A stretch of 64,000 nt of DNA from UBA3537 sp049889395 (lineage in GTDB: Bacteria > Bacteroidota > Bacteroidia > Flavobacteriales > Flavobacteriaceae), in NCBI GenBank assembly GCA_049889395.1, contig JBMHDM010000011.1, positions 1-64,000 on the forward strand. The letters are read 5' to 3'. Positions 24,760 through 33,602 of the stretch are shown here, piece by piece. Position numbers and translations under genes: made by a program. Within the stretch, counting starts at the first letter, position 1. The number at the start of each line of letters is the position of its first letter. The notes beneath the pieces are model-generated. The model had not been told where the DNA came from, did no database searches, and saw nothing but the letters and a program-made list of their open reading frames with translations.

Positions 24760-26246
24760 TAGTATTTTGCAGCTTTGCCATTGGCTGAAGATGACTTGAT
24801 AAATGCTCTCAAATCATCATTCGACTGAATCAAATCCTCGTTTCGCAAATACATCATATGACCACTTCTATATCCTTTAAACGTCAAACGATCTTTCATC
24901 TTACCACTAGGGTCAATTTGAGATAAGGTATATTTTGCGCTAAAGTATGTGGTGGCACCATCGTAATAACCCGACTGATTAAGAACCTTCAAATAGGGGT
25001 TTTGTGCCATAGCTAGGCGTAAGTTGTCTCGAGTGTTATCATTATCATTATTCCAAGGTCTTACTGGGCCAAACATGTTGTATTTTAAGTCTGTTTCAAA
25101 TTTCAGTTCACTTTTTATGTAGTGATTTATGGCAGGCGTAAAGGAGTGAAGCCAAGAAGTTAGTTCGGCGTTGTAATCTGGACTCGTTCCAGCCTCTTTT
25201 TTGTCAATTCCTAAATACCTTGAATCTAATCGACCAATTGTTTGACCAGTTTTATCTCTCAATAATTCTTTCCAAAAAAAGCTATTAGGAACATCCAAAT
25301 TGTGCTGTAGGATTACTTTTTGGCTCAATCCAGAATAATAGGACATTTTTTGACTGACAGCCATTTTTTCTTCATCACCAATAAATCCGCCTTTAGCCAA
25401 GGCAGGAATCAGCGTATTGATAGTAAAATCTTCAACTTCTGGCAACACTTCCAACAAATCTTTGGATTGCAATTCTTCAGGCAGCATATTATGATGCCAA
25501 GCTGTAGCTGCATAGTAGGGGAGATTGAGTGCAGATGAAACAGGTCCACCCACACGAAGGGTTTTATAATCAGCAGGAGATACTAAAATAACGCCATTTA
25601 AATACATCCATTGGTTTTGTTGAAGAGCCAATGACAATCCCATAACTCGAGTTCCACCATAGCTTTCTCCGATGATGTATTTTGGAGATTCCCATCTATT
25701 TTTTCGACTGACAAAGGTGTTGATCCAACCTGATAAATAGGCAATGTCTTCATTGATTCCAAAAAATTGGCTTCTGTCTGGCATCTCTCCGTCTTTGTTG
25801 GGAATCATTCTAGAATAGCCTGTATTGACTGGATTGACAAATACGATGTCAGCTTCGTCCAAGATAGAATTTGGATTGCTTTTAAAACCATAGGGTTGAA
25901 CAGGGTAGCCTTCATCATCCACATTTAAAATTCGGGGTCCAGTATAGGCCATGTGCATCCAAACAGAGGCCGATCCGGGTCCGCCATTGAAAGAAATGAT
26001 TAGAGGCCGATTGGCTCTATTTTTGACATTATCGCGTGTGTAATAGGTGTAAAACAAACTGGCTATTACTGTACCATTTTTATCCCAAACAGGTTGCATT
26101 CCAGCCTCGGCAGTGTAAGACAAACTAACACCTTTAATCGTTGTTTTGTGAGAAGTTTTAACAGCGGTATCTACAGGAACTTCTAGGTCTTGTGCCTGAA
26201 TCAGGTTGATACAAATAACGAATAAGAGGAGAAGTGTTTGTTTCAT
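24759..26246 (-). CDS. S10 family serine carboxypeptidase, exported
   Basis: 495 aa with a signal peptide (KQTLLLLFVICINLIQAQ, cleavage before DLEV). S10 signatures are the oxyanion block FNGGPGSASVW, the nucleophile elbow GESYGG (near residue 193), the aspartate in SGYYDGATTY and the histidine in YRSGHMMY. Carboxypeptidases of this clan remove C-terminal residues, often at low pH; here it should act in the periplasm or outside. Coupled to the GT2 gene by TAATG. No convincing promoter box was found upstream. Confidence 0.9.
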   Translation of the reverse strand: MKQTLLLLFVICINLIQAQDLEVPVDTAVKTSHKTTIKGVSLSYTAEAGMQPVWDKNGTVIASLFYTYYTRDNVKNRANRPLIISFNGGPGSASVWMHMAYTGPRILNVDDEGYPVQPYGFKSNPNSILDEADIVFVNPVNTGYSRMIPNKDGEMPDRSQFFGINEDIAYLSGWINTFVSRKNRWESPKYIIGESYGGTRVMGLSLALQQNQWMYLNGVILVSPADYKTLRVGGPVSSALNLPYYAATAWHHNMLPEELQSKDLLEVLPEVEDFTINTLIPALAKGGFIGDEEKMAVSQKMSYYSGLSQKVILQHNLDVPNSFFWKELLRDKTGQTIGRLDSRYLGIDKKEAGTSPDYNAELTSWLHSFTPAINHYIKSELKFETDLKYNMFGPVRPWNNDNDNTRDNLRLAMAQNPYLKVLNQSGYYDGATTYFSAKYTLSQIDPSGKMKDRLTFKGYRSGHMMYLRNEDLIQSNDDLRAFIKSSSANGKAAKY

Positions 26247-26304
26247 AATTAAAATATTTTAAAGTCCTAAAATACGATAATGATTTAAATTTTATTTCAA
26301 ATAA

Positions 26305-26538
26305 TTAAATTCCCATTTTAATTAATGTAGCGGTTAGAATTTTGGAGGCACTTTCGTATTCATTTTGATGAACAAAAATATCTTGATTCCCATAATTGGA
26401 AATTCCAAAACCGGCTAACCTTGCAGATTCAGTTTCATCTTTAACAATGGGGATTATTCCTTGTGATTCAAGATTTTTGCAAATTGGTTGGACGATGATA
26501 AAGCTACCGCTATATAATTTTACAAAAGTAGATTCCAT
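26305..26538 (-). CDS. DUF2007 family small protein
   Basis: 77 aa starting MESTFVKLYSGSFI. The SESQ-type layout (short N-terminal strand, NLESQGI, a middle loop and IFVHQNEYESASKIL at the end) is the DUF2007 family, annotated as putative signal-transducing proteins; the fold is ferredoxin-like and the function is unproven. Start is the ATG at 26538. A TTG at 26559 would lie upstream of the transcript predicted from the -7 box at 26568..26561. Divergent from the DUF4442 gene. Confidence 0.78.
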   Translation of the reverse strand: MESTFVKLYSGSFIIVQPICKNLESQGIIPIVKDETESARLAGFGISNYGNQDIFVHQNEYESASKILTATLIKMGI

Positions 26539-26560
26539 AACAAGAAATTGTGTGAGCAAT

Positions 26561-26568
26561 CAAATATA
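26561..26568 (-). promoter_or_regulatory. -7 promoter box for the DUF2007 gene
   Basis: The minus strand reads TATATTTG; predicted start near 26554, 16 bases before the ATG at 26538. Confidence 0.6.
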
Positions 26569-26589
26569 ATGAATCGTCATATTATTCCC

Positions 26590-26597
26590 TATATTTG
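26590..26597 (+). promoter_or_regulatory. -7 promoter box for the DUF4442 gene
   Basis: TATATTTG; predicted start near 26604, 17 bases before the GTG start at 26621. It mirrors the divergent box at 26561-26568 across 21 bases. Confidence 0.6.
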
Positions 26598-26620
26598 GTG
26601 ATAAATAAATATTTTTAGCT

Positions 26621-27073
26621 GTGTTATCACCCAAAAAACTAAACCTTTTTCTTCTTTTCAATCTTCCGTCAGCCTATTTGTGTGGGGTGAGAGTAACCAC
26701 TATTGACCAAGCTCAATGTGTGGTTTCTGTCCGGCACAAATGGATTAATAAAAATCCCTTTAAATCCATGTTTTGGGCCGTTCAAGGGATGGCTGCAGAA
26801 TTGGCAACAGGAGCACTTATAATGATGAAAATTAAGGCACTAAACAAAAAAGTTTCCATGCTAGTCATCCAAAACCAAGCTCAATTTACAAAGAAAGCTA
26901 AAGGTAGAATTACGTTTCAGTGTCAGCAGGGACAAGATATTGATGAGGCTTTGAAAGTAGCCCTAAATACAGGACAAGGACAAACTCTTTTTCTTCATGC
27001 AGAAGGGTATGATGAATCGGGAGACTTAGTCTCGAAATTTTCTTTTGAATGGACTCTAAAATCCAAATCTTGA
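26621..27073 (+). CDS. DUF4442 hotdog-fold thioesterase-like protein, GTG start
   Basis: 150 aa, resembling the DUF4442 (PaaI/YiiD C-terminal-like) hotdog family of acyl-CoA thioesterase relatives. The LSPKKLNLFLLFNLPSAYL opening, the KWINKNPFKSMFWAVQGMAAE helix region (split by the usual small turn) and the C-terminal strand GDLVSKFSFEWTL fit. The start codon is GTG at 26621; the conserved LSPKKLN begins right after it and no ATG lies upstream in frame. Substrate unknown. Confidence 0.8.
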   Translation: MLSPKKLNLFLLFNLPSAYLCGVRVTTIDQAQCVVSVRHKWINKNPFKSMFWAVQGMAAELATGALIMMKIKALNKKVSMLVIQNQAQFTKKAKGRITFQCQQGQDIDEALKVALNTGQGQTLFLHAEGYDESGDLVSKFSFEWTLKSKS

Positions 27074-27175
27074 AAGTTAAAGTTTTGCCTATTGGATTAT
27101 TTTTTTTAGTTTTATGTTGAATAAAATCCTTTGCTTATACCCAACACTACGCTATAATTTTATAATCTAAGTCCC

Positions 27176-27370
27176 ATGGCGAGAGCTATGTTTGAGTATA
27201 CCAAATCTATTCTTACAAAGGTCAGTTTCGATTCCAATTTATTTTGTATTGAGCTTCAAAAAGCAACAAAACATTTATTACCTCACGAGATAGCTGAATT
27301 AAAGGTTTTTGTTTTTAACCTCATTGAAACTCACCCAGATCTGGGTCGATGTACCATATATTTCGGTTAA
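27176..27370 (+). CDS. Conserved small hypothetical protein
   Basis: 64 aa, MARAMFEYTKSILTKVSFD at the start, then FCIELQKATKHLLPHEIAELK. The pattern of hydrophobic residues suggests two or three helices; no signal or membrane segment. The sequence looks like a known-to-recur flavobacterial orphan family, but I cannot name a domain or function. It stands 102 bases after DUF4442 and its last four bases overlap the 3' end of oxyR on the other strand. A poor -7 match (TAATTTTA) lies upstream. Confidence 0.68.
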   Translation: MARAMFEYTKSILTKVSFDSNLFCIELQKATKHLLPHEIAELKVFVFNLIETHPDLGRCTIYFG

Positions 27371-28311
27371 TTCTTTAAGGGGGTAGGGCTGATAATTTCT
27401 ACGTCTTGAAATGCAATTGCTCCTCTTACAATAGCAGAAATAACATCGTATATGGCGTTAATAATGTGAATTTTTAGCTCATTCTTATTGTATATCATAC
27501 TGACTTCACGGGCTGGAGGAGGGGACACGAAGTGACGTAAATTCTGCTGTTCTGCAGGTCCCAAATCCATGGTATTTAAAAAGGGTAACAAAGTCATCCC
27601 CATTCCTTCATTGGCCAATTTAATTAGCATTTCTATGCTACCACTCTGCAGGTGAAATGGTTCTTCAGGAGCTCGATTTAAGTTTTGGCATAAGTTTAAA
27701 ACACCTTGTCGAAAACAATGCCCATCTTCGAGCAACAGCATATCTTGCAAATCTAAATCAGAAACTTGAATATTGCTTTTTGGATTCAAGCGGTGGTTTG
27801 GTGGGACATAAGCTACAAAGGGTTCATAAAACAAGGCTCTTTCTTTGATGGAATCAATTTGGAGCGGTGTAGCCGCAATAGCCGCATCCAAATGACCGTC
27901 TTTGAGTCGTAAAATGAGCTCGTCGGTGGTCAGCTCCTCAATTTTAAGCTTCACCTTTGGGTAGCGTTTGATGAATGTCTTAAGAAACATGGGCAAAAGC
28001 GTTGGCATCACTGTAGGAATGATTCCCAATTTAAATTCACCACCAATAAAACCTTTGTCTTGATCAACTATATCGTTGATACGATCGGCTTCTGCCACAA
28101 TATTTTTAGCTTGAGTTACGATTTTTTGTCCTACTTGAGTCAGCTGTATAGGTTTGGTGTGTCGATTAAATATTTGAACCCCCAACTCGTCCTCCAATTT
28201 TTGGATTTGCATACTTAAGGTGGGCTGTGTTACAAAGCAGTGTTCTGCCGCTCTTGTGAAATTTTGATGTTCAGCTACCGCTAATACGTAATGGAGTTGC
28301 GTTATGGTCAT
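27367..28311 (-). CDS. oxyR: LysR-type hydrogen peroxide sensor OxyR
   Basis: 314 aa. The LysR helix-turn-helix covers about residues 1-60 (NFTRAAEHCFVTQPTLS). The regulatory domain carries LLLEDGHCFRQGVLNLC, which places the redox cysteines at C199 and C208, the same numbers as in E. coli OxyR. Peroxide forms a disulfide between them and switches DNA binding. Likely targets such as catalase are not in the window; bcp, nth and sodC lie within it, but no OxyR site was seen. A -7 box (28335..28328) gives a leader of about 10 bases. Confidence 0.95.
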   Translation of the reverse strand: MTITQLHYVLAVAEHQNFTRAAEHCFVTQPTLSMQIQKLEDELGVQIFNRHTKPIQLTQVGQKIVTQAKNIVAEADRINDIVDQDKGFIGGEFKLGIIPTVMPTLLPMFLKTFIKRYPKVKLKIEELTTDELILRLKDGHLDAAIAATPLQIDSIKERALFYEPFVAYVPPNHRLNPKSNIQVSDLDLQDMLLLEDGHCFRQGVLNLCQNLNRAPEEPFHLQSGSIEMLIKLANEGMGMTLLPFLNTMDLGPAEQQNLRHFVSPPPAREVSMIYNKNELKIHIINAIYDVISAIVRGAIAFQDVEIISPTPLKN

Positions 28312-28327
28312 AATTTATAAATTTACA

Positions 28328-28335
28328 CAAAAATA
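28328..28335 (-). promoter_or_regulatory. -7 promoter box for oxyR
   Basis: The minus strand reads TATTTTTG; predicted start near 28321, 10 bases before the ATG at 28311. Confidence 0.62.
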
Positions 28336-28514
28336 GGTTTAATCTATTGCTTTAAAAATTTTAATTTGAAAATACTATGTGAATTATTCTCCACTATAGC
28401 TTAAAATCGAAGATTCAGCGCAATTAATGCTATCTTTTGGTTATTTGTTTGGAATGCGATAGGGTTTGTGCAATTTTGGGCATATTAACGTCATGAGCGG
28501 GGAAATGGGGAAAC

Positions 28515-28544
28515 AAAAAAGCGCTCATTGTAGAGCGCTTTTTT
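28515..28544 (-). terminator. Bidirectional terminator after the M3 peptidase gene
   Basis: GCGCTC (28521-28526) and GAGCGC (28533-28538) form a perfect 6-bp stem with a 6-base loop. Six A precede and six T follow, so it can end transcription on both strands. It sits 22 bases after the dcp stop on the minus strand. Confidence 0.88.
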
Positions 28545-28565
28545 AAGTAATATGGAATAAAATGT

Positions 28566-30695
28566 TTAATTCATAAATCCGCGATCGCGCATGAGGGCTT
28601 CAATTTGCGCGTCTCGGCCACGAAATAGACGATAGGCCTCTGCTGGGTCAATAGCATTGCGGGGTGCAAATAAGTATTGGACCAACTTGTCGGCCATTCC
28701 GGTATCATAGAACCCGCCTGGCGAATCTGTAAAGGCTTCTGCTGCATCTGCTGTGAGTACATCGGCCCACATATAGCCATAATAGGCCGTTGCGTATCCT
28801 TCTCCAGAAAATACATGACCAAAGTGCGGTGTTCGGTGACGCATTGGTAGTTCTTTAGGCATTTTAAGCGCTTCTAAGGTTTCTTTTTCGAAAACCCCAA
28901 CGTCCATTCCCTCTGGATCGGCCAGGTGAAGTTTCATGTCCATTAGGGCAGAGGCCAAATATTCGGTAGTAGCAAAACCTTGATTGAAAGTAGCTGCTTT
29001 TTTAATTTTGCTCACTAACTCTGCAGGCATAATTTCTCCTGTTTTGTAATGCACTAAAAATTGTGAAATGACCTCATCTGTTGACAGCCATCGCTCCAAA
29101 AGTTGTGATTGGAATTCGGTGTAATCGCGAACGCCACCGTTTAGTGTAGGATACTTAACATTGGATGAAAAGAAATGCAACGCATGACCAAATTCGTGGA
29201 AAAAAGTTTCTGCATCGTCCCAAGACACCAAAACAGCTTCGCCGGGTGCAGCTTTAATAAAGTTTGAATTGTTGGAGGCTAAAACGGTCTTTTTACCATC
29301 AAAAGTCGTGTGACTGCGGTAGGTAGTGGCCCAAGCACCAGATCGCTTTCCTTTTCTTGCAAAAGGATCTAAATACCATAGTCCAATATGCTTGCCACTG
29401 TCCAAATCGGTTACTTCCCAAACTTTTACATCTTCGTGGAATACGGGAACACTACCCTCTGGAACAGGTTCAAATTTGTACTTAAATAAGCGACCTGCCA
29501 CATAAAACATGGCCTCGGTCAATTTATCCAATTGAAGATATTGCTTAACCTCATCACTGTTTAGGTCATATTTTGCCAAGCGTACTTTTTCAGCATAATA
29601 TCGATAATCCCAGGGCTCAATGGTGATATCATCACCATCAGCATCTGCAATGGCTTGCATATCTTTAACTTCTTCAGTTACCCGACCAATGGCGGCTGGC
29701 CAAACGGCTTCCATGAGTTTCATGGCGTTTTCTGGTGTTTTGGCCATTCGATCTTGCAATCGCCACTCGGCATAGTTGCTATGTCCTAAAAGTTCAACTC
29801 TTTTTCGACGTAATTTTAAGATTTCTGCAATTAGTTTTTTGTTATCATATTCATCATTGTTATCTCCTCGAGAATAATAATTTGTCCATACCTGTTTCCG
29901 CAATTCTCTTTCTGTGGAGTAGGTCAAAAATGGATCCATAGAGGAGCGGGTATTGGTGATGGCGTACTGACCATCTTTCCCTTTACTTCTAGCGATTTCA
30001 GCAGCAGATTTGATAAAACTTTCCGAAAGCCCGCCGAGTTGTTTGTCGTTCAGATAAGTTACATAGTTTTCTTCGTCATGTAATACATTATCCGAGAAAG
30101 TGTTATACATAATCGATAATTCTTTATCAATAGCGGCATATTGCGCTTTTTTATCCTCATCTAGAGCAGCACCCCGCATGGCAAAACTTGTATAAATAAG
30201 TTCTACAACTCGCTGTTGATCGGCTTCTAGTGGGTTTATTAGAGATGACTCATATACTGATTTTACACGTTTAAACAGTTTTTCATTTTGACTGATTTTC
30301 GATGAAAATTCAGATAATTTAGGGGCCAAAATGGATTGAACTTCTCTAAATTCCGGTGAGGACATATTGCTGCTCAATATGCCGTAGTAGGAGAACACAC
30401 GATCTAGCATTGACCCGGAACGTTCCATGGCTTCGATAGTATTTTCAAATGTGGGTGGTTCTGAAGCGTTGGCAATCGCATCAATTTCTTTTAAATTTTC
30501 AATCATACCTTGTTCAACAGCAGATTGAACGTCGGCAACTTGCATTTTGTCAAATGCTGGAACACCACCATAGGGGCCAGACCATTCTTCAAGTAAAGCG
30601 TTATTTGTAGTCTCGATATCTTTGCAGCTCGTAACAACCGATAAAATACATAAACACATAAGCAAAATGTTTGTTGTGTTTTTTTGTTTGTTCAT
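28566..30695 (-). CDS. dcp: M3 family peptidyl-dipeptidase, lipoprotein
   Basis: 709 aa zinc peptidase that releases dipeptides from C-termini (Dcp) or cleaves oligopeptides. The zinc motif is FFHEFGHALH, followed by the SSNVKYPTLNGG region, and the C-terminal HRTPHFGHVFSGEGYATAYYGY (two short blocks, HRTPHFGHVF and GYATAYYGY) is typical of the family. A lipoprotein signal ends at C24 (VVTSCKDIE). The K-D-I-E after the cysteine resembles surface-export signals of Bacteroidota lipoproteins, so it may face outward. Possible promoter TAATTTTG at 30755..30748. Confidence 0.92.
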   Translation of the reverse strand: MNKQKNTTNILLMCLCILSVVTSCKDIETTNNALLEEWSGPYGGVPAFDKMQVADVQSAVEQGMIENLKEIDAIANASEPPTFENTIEAMERSGSMLDRVFSYYGILSSNMSSPEFREVQSILAPKLSEFSSKISQNEKLFKRVKSVYESSLINPLEADQQRVVELIYTSFAMRGAALDEDKKAQYAAIDKELSIMYNTFSDNVLHDEENYVTYLNDKQLGGLSESFIKSAAEIARSKGKDGQYAITNTRSSMDPFLTYSTERELRKQVWTNYYSRGDNNDEYDNKKLIAEILKLRRKRVELLGHSNYAEWRLQDRMAKTPENAMKLMEAVWPAAIGRVTEEVKDMQAIADADGDDITIEPWDYRYYAEKVRLAKYDLNSDEVKQYLQLDKLTEAMFYVAGRLFKYKFEPVPEGSVPVFHEDVKVWEVTDLDSGKHIGLWYLDPFARKGKRSGAWATTYRSHTTFDGKKTVLASNNSNFIKAAPGEAVLVSWDDAETFFHEFGHALHFFSSNVKYPTLNGGVRDYTEFQSQLLERWLSTDEVISQFLVHYKTGEIMPAELVSKIKKAATFNQGFATTEYLASALMDMKLHLADPEGMDVGVFEKETLEALKMPKELPMRHRTPHFGHVFSGEGYATAYYGYMWADVLTADAAEAFTDSPGGFYDTGMADKLVQYLFAPRNAIDPAEAYRLFRGRDAQIEALMRDRGFMN

Positions 30696-30747
30696 GGTAA
30701 TAAATATTAATGTAAGATTAAACGGTTACAATGTATAAAAAACTAAT

Positions 30748-30755
30748 CAAAATTA
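30748..30755 (-). promoter_or_regulatory. Possible -7 box for the M3 peptidase gene
   Basis: The minus strand reads TAATTTTG, overlapping the stop codon of the upstream cyclophilin gene. Predicted start near 30741 with a leader of about 46 bases. Weaker because of the distance. Confidence 0.4.
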
Positions 30756-31451
30756 ATTAATGATTTCAACTTTGTTGATATATACATTCGTTTCAGGCCA
30801 ATCGCCTTGATCTGTTGGAACAGCCGCAATTTTATCGACGACATCCATCCCTTGAATCACTTTTCCAAAAACCGCATAATTGCCATCTAGGTGGTGTGCG
30901 CCGCCTTTTTGTTGTACAATAAAAAACTCGTAGGGTGATGCCATTTTGTAGGGATTGGCTACAGCACTACTGGGCATACTAACCATTCCACGATCATGTT
31001 TGAATCCTTTTTTGTGGTCGTTTGGTAATAGATATCGTCCAATTTTTTTTCGTTTGTTTAGAGTGGCTTGGTCGTCACTATTTCCACCTTGAATGATAAA
31101 ATTGTTTATGACTCTGTAGAATTGAGTTTTATCGAAGTATTTTTTTTGGGTCAGATAAATAAAATTGGAACGATGAAATTTTGTGGCCTCAAACAATTGA
31201 ATGTCGATATTACCAAAATCTGTGTAAATTCTAACTTGATTTTCTTTGTGATGCTTATCATATTCCAAGAAGAATTCCATTACATTATCGTCTGTCAGCA
31301 AAAACAACTCGTCCTTTTTTGGGGTATTTTGTGTCTGATTGGTCCTATTTTTTTTCTTTTGAATGGGTGGAGTAGGAGCCGTTTTTTGATTAGATTTAGT
31401 ATCTTGACAACTGAAAATAATCCAACAAATACAAAGTAAATAGCGCATCAT
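30753..31451 (-). CDS. Cyclophilin-type peptidyl-prolyl isomerase, lipoprotein
   Basis: 232 aa. A lipoprotein signal (MRYLLCICWIIFSCQD, lipid cysteine in FSC) is followed by a basic linker and the cyclophilin domain from about residue 75: TDFGNIDIQLFE, FYRVINNFIIQGG, and GMVSMPSS. This catalyses cis-trans isomerisation of proline bonds and should help folding of envelope proteins. It is the cyclophilin class, not the FKBP-type GldI of gliding. ATG at 31451 or at 31448 cannot be separated. Divergent from the Nudix gene, 28 bases apart. Confidence 0.9.
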   Translation of the reverse strand: MMRYLLCICWIIFSCQDTKSNQKTAPTPPIQKKKNRTNQTQNTPKKDELFLLTDDNVMEFFLEYDKHHKENQVRIYTDFGNIDIQLFEATKFHRSNFIYLTQKKYFDKTQFYRVINNFIIQGGNSDDQATLNKRKKIGRYLLPNDHKKGFKHDRGMVSMPSSAVANPYKMASPYEFFIVQQKGGAHHLDGNYAVFGKVIQGMDVVDKIAAVPTDQGDWPETNVYINKVEIIN

Positions 31452-31479
31452 GTGAGTTGTTGTTTGCGAACCTAAATAT

Positions 31480-32127
31480 ATGAGATTTGAGGCGTTTGAA
31501 GAAATAATTTCAGCATTAAAAGAGTCTAAATTGCCTGGTGAAGTGGCTCAAATTCAGATGGCTCCACCTTTTAGGGAGGCTCTTATTAAACGTCAAAAGT
31601 TAGAAGGTAAACCATTTAAAAAAGCTGCGGTGTTGGCCTTATTTTATCCTAACAAATCCAATGAGACGATGTTGGTTTTTATCGTTCGAAAATCTTACGG
31701 CGGTGTTCACTCCGGTCAAATTGGGTTTCCGGGTGGAAAACCAGAACCAGTGGACGACAATCTGTCCCAAACAGCTATTCGTGAAACTTGGGAAGAAATC
31801 GGTGTAAGTCGGTCTTCTATTCAACTTCTCAAACCACTAACTGAGCTATATATTCCCCCCAGTAATTTTAATGTCTCTCCTTTTTTGGGAATTACTAATT
31901 TTAGGCCAATTTTTACTTTACAAACTTCTGAAGTTCAGTCAATCATAGAGGTTCCATTAAGTGATATATTAAATAAAAAAAATCGAATTGAGACCTCAGT
32001 TAAAACCTCTTATGGTCCAACAGTTCGTGTGCCATCTTTTGAGTTTCAAGGCAACATTATTTGGGGGGCCACGGCCATGATTTTAATGGAAATTGTGGTG
32101 TTATTTCAACAGATTTTAAAAAAATGA
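31480..32127 (+). CDS. Nudix hydrolase, CoA pyrophosphatase-like
   Basis: 215 aa. The Nudix box is spread over GFPGGKPEPVDDNLSQTA and IRETWEEIGV (about residues 84-109) with REx2EE. The surrounding blocks (VRKSYGGVHSGQIGFPGGK, LTELYIPPSNFNVSPFLG) match NudL-type CoA diphosphatases, which split CoA into phosphopantetheine and 3',5'-ADP. Cytosolic. Followed after 30 bases by the acyltransferase gene, which has its own -7 box. No convincing promoter box before it. Confidence 0.88.
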   Translation: MRFEAFEEIISALKESKLPGEVAQIQMAPPFREALIKRQKLEGKPFKKAAVLALFYPNKSNETMLVFIVRKSYGGVHSGQIGFPGGKPEPVDDNLSQTAIRETWEEIGVSRSSIQLLKPLTELYIPPSNFNVSPFLGITNFRPIFTLQTSEVQSIIEVPLSDILNKKNRIETSVKTSYGPTVRVPSFEFQGNIIWGATAMILMEIVVLFQQILKK

Positions 32128-32129
32128 TG

Positions 32130-32137
32130 TACGTTTG
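32130..32137 (+). promoter_or_regulatory. -7 promoter box for the acyltransferase gene
   Basis: TACGTTTG; predicted start near 32144, 14 bases before the ATG at 32158. Confidence 0.58.
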
Positions 32138-32157
32138 CATTTCGAATTTAACATTCC

Positions 32158-32955
32158 ATGCCAATTTTTAAAAAAAATATCTTCGGTCAATACCTTTTCA
32201 TTAAAAAATGGATTATTCGTGTGTTAGGTGTTATAAGTCACCAACGATACCAAGGGTTTAATGAATTAAAAATTGAGGGCTCCGATATTTTAAGACATAT
32301 TCCAGAAAATAACGTTCTATTTATTTCCAATCATCAGACCTATTTTGCTGATGTTGTGGCTATGTTTCACGTCTTTAACGCGGCCCTGAGTGGTCGGGAA
32401 GATTCCATAAAAAATGTGGGTTATTTGTGGCATCCTAAACTAAACATGTATTATGTCGCGGCCAAAGAGACAATGAAGTCTGGATTTTTACCTAAAATTT
32501 TTGCTTACGCAGGCTCAATTAGTATAGAACGCACCTGGCGTTCTGCTGGTAAGGAGGTGAATCGTCAGGTCAAAATGAGTGATATTTCAAATATAAAAAA
32601 AGCCTTAGATGATGGTTGGGTTATCACGTTTCCTCAAGGTACCACTACACCGTTTAAACCGATTCGTAAAGGAACAGCTCATATTATTAAACACTATAAA
32701 CCGATTGTTGTTCCTATAGTAATTGATGGATTTCGAAGAGCTTTTGATAAAAAAGGTATTCGCATCAAAAAGAAAAATATCCTGCAATCTATGGAAATAA
32801 AAGCGCCGTTAGAGATTGATTATGACAATGAAACCATCGATCAGATTGTTGAAAAAATTGAGTATGCCATTGAACAACATCCGTCATTTCTTAAGGTCAT
32901 TTCTCAAGAAGAACTCGCAGAAAATGAATCGCTTAATCAAAAACGCAATTGGTAG
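32158..32955 (+). CDS. PlsC-like acyltransferase with variant motifs
   Basis: 265 aa, 1-acylglycerol-3-phosphate acyltransferase fold, one N-terminal hydrophobic segment. The catalytic motif, normally NHx4D, here reads N58-H59-QTYFA-D65, i.e. Hx5D. The later FPEGTR motif reads FPQGTT (about residues 159-164). GSISIERTW is the usual third block. These are shared family landmarks with unusual residues, so a substrate other than lysophosphatidate (for example an amino-lipid) is possible. Its stop abuts the next, convergent gene with no gap. Confidence 0.82.
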   Translation: MPIFKKNIFGQYLFIKKWIIRVLGVISHQRYQGFNELKIEGSDILRHIPENNVLFISNHQTYFADVVAMFHVFNAALSGREDSIKNVGYLWHPKLNMYYVAAKETMKSGFLPKIFAYAGSISIERTWRSAGKEVNRQVKMSDISNIKKALDDGWVITFPQGTTTPFKPIRKGTAHIIKHYKPIVVPIVIDGFRRAFDKKGIRIKKKNILQSMEIKAPLEIDYDNETIDQIVEKIEYAIEQHPSFLKVISQEELAENESLNQKRNW

Positions 32956-33597
32956 CTATTGGTCTTCAATGACTTGCAGTTCTTTGTAGTTCTTCTTTAA
33001 ACGTTTTAATAAAATTCCATAAACCAAGTAATAAAACCCGAGCAACAGTCCCGATAGTATTAGAATTGCAATAAATGTGACTCCCCCAACAATGGCATAA
33101 AATAGATAGAGGTCATTGGTGTTTTCAAATTCTAATACAGTGAGTTTCAAATCTGGGTTATTGGAAAACTCAATTACGGCTCCAACTATTGATGAAATAA
33201 ATAAAAAGATCAAATTTACAACCACATAGTGCTTTACTGTTTTTCGAGCTTTTAAAATCTTTTGCATCAATGATTTTGCTGAATCTGTATTGGATATTTC
33301 TTTGTAGTTTTTATAAAACATCACAAAAAAATAAATCAATACTACATACCCCATTACCATCATCGGAATTAAGATATAATCCACATTGTAAGAATCAAAT
33401 CGTTGTTGAGCATCACTATTTTTTGTGAAGAGTCCGATGAGGGACCAAAATCCAAATTCTAACAAGCTGATGATGAAAATCCACTTCACTATGGAAGATG
33501 ATTTTTTGTGTAAAAATTTATAGATCTCTTCCTTGGACAACTCTGGATAATTTTGATTCGAATTCCAATCTTCTTTTAATCGTTCTAATTCTTCCAT
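32956..33597 (-). CDS. Four-helix membrane protein beside an ECF sigma gene
   Basis: 213 aa. A soluble N-terminal part (about residues 1-35) precedes four hydrophobic segments: WIFIISLLEFGFWSLIGLF, ILIPMMVMGYVVLIYFFVMF, YVVVNLIFLFISSIVGAV and YAIVGGVTFIAILILSGLLLG. The gene starts 5 bases after the sigma gene's stop, so the two are co-transcribed. That place and layout (short cytosolic N-terminus plus membrane part) fit a membrane anti-sigma factor, but the zinc-binding anti-sigma motif (HxxxCxxC) is absent. Some databases call similar proteins beta-carotene monooxygenase; the sequence does not support it. Confidence 0.75.
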   Translation of the reverse strand: MEELERLKEDWNSNQNYPELSKEEIYKFLHKKSSSIVKWIFIISLLEFGFWSLIGLFTKNSDAQQRFDSYNVDYILIPMMVMGYVVLIYFFVMFYKNYKEISNTDSAKSLMQKILKARKTVKHYVVVNLIFLFISSIVGAVIEFSNNPDLKLTVLEFENTNDLYLFYAIVGGVTFIAILILSGLLLGFYYLVYGILLKRLKKNYKELQVIEDQ

Positions 33598-33602
33598 AAA
33601 AA

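Noticed and set aside
31068..31439. A 123-codon open frame antisense to the cyclophilin gene
   Set aside because: Hydrophobic shadow of a well-supported cyclophilin lipoprotein.
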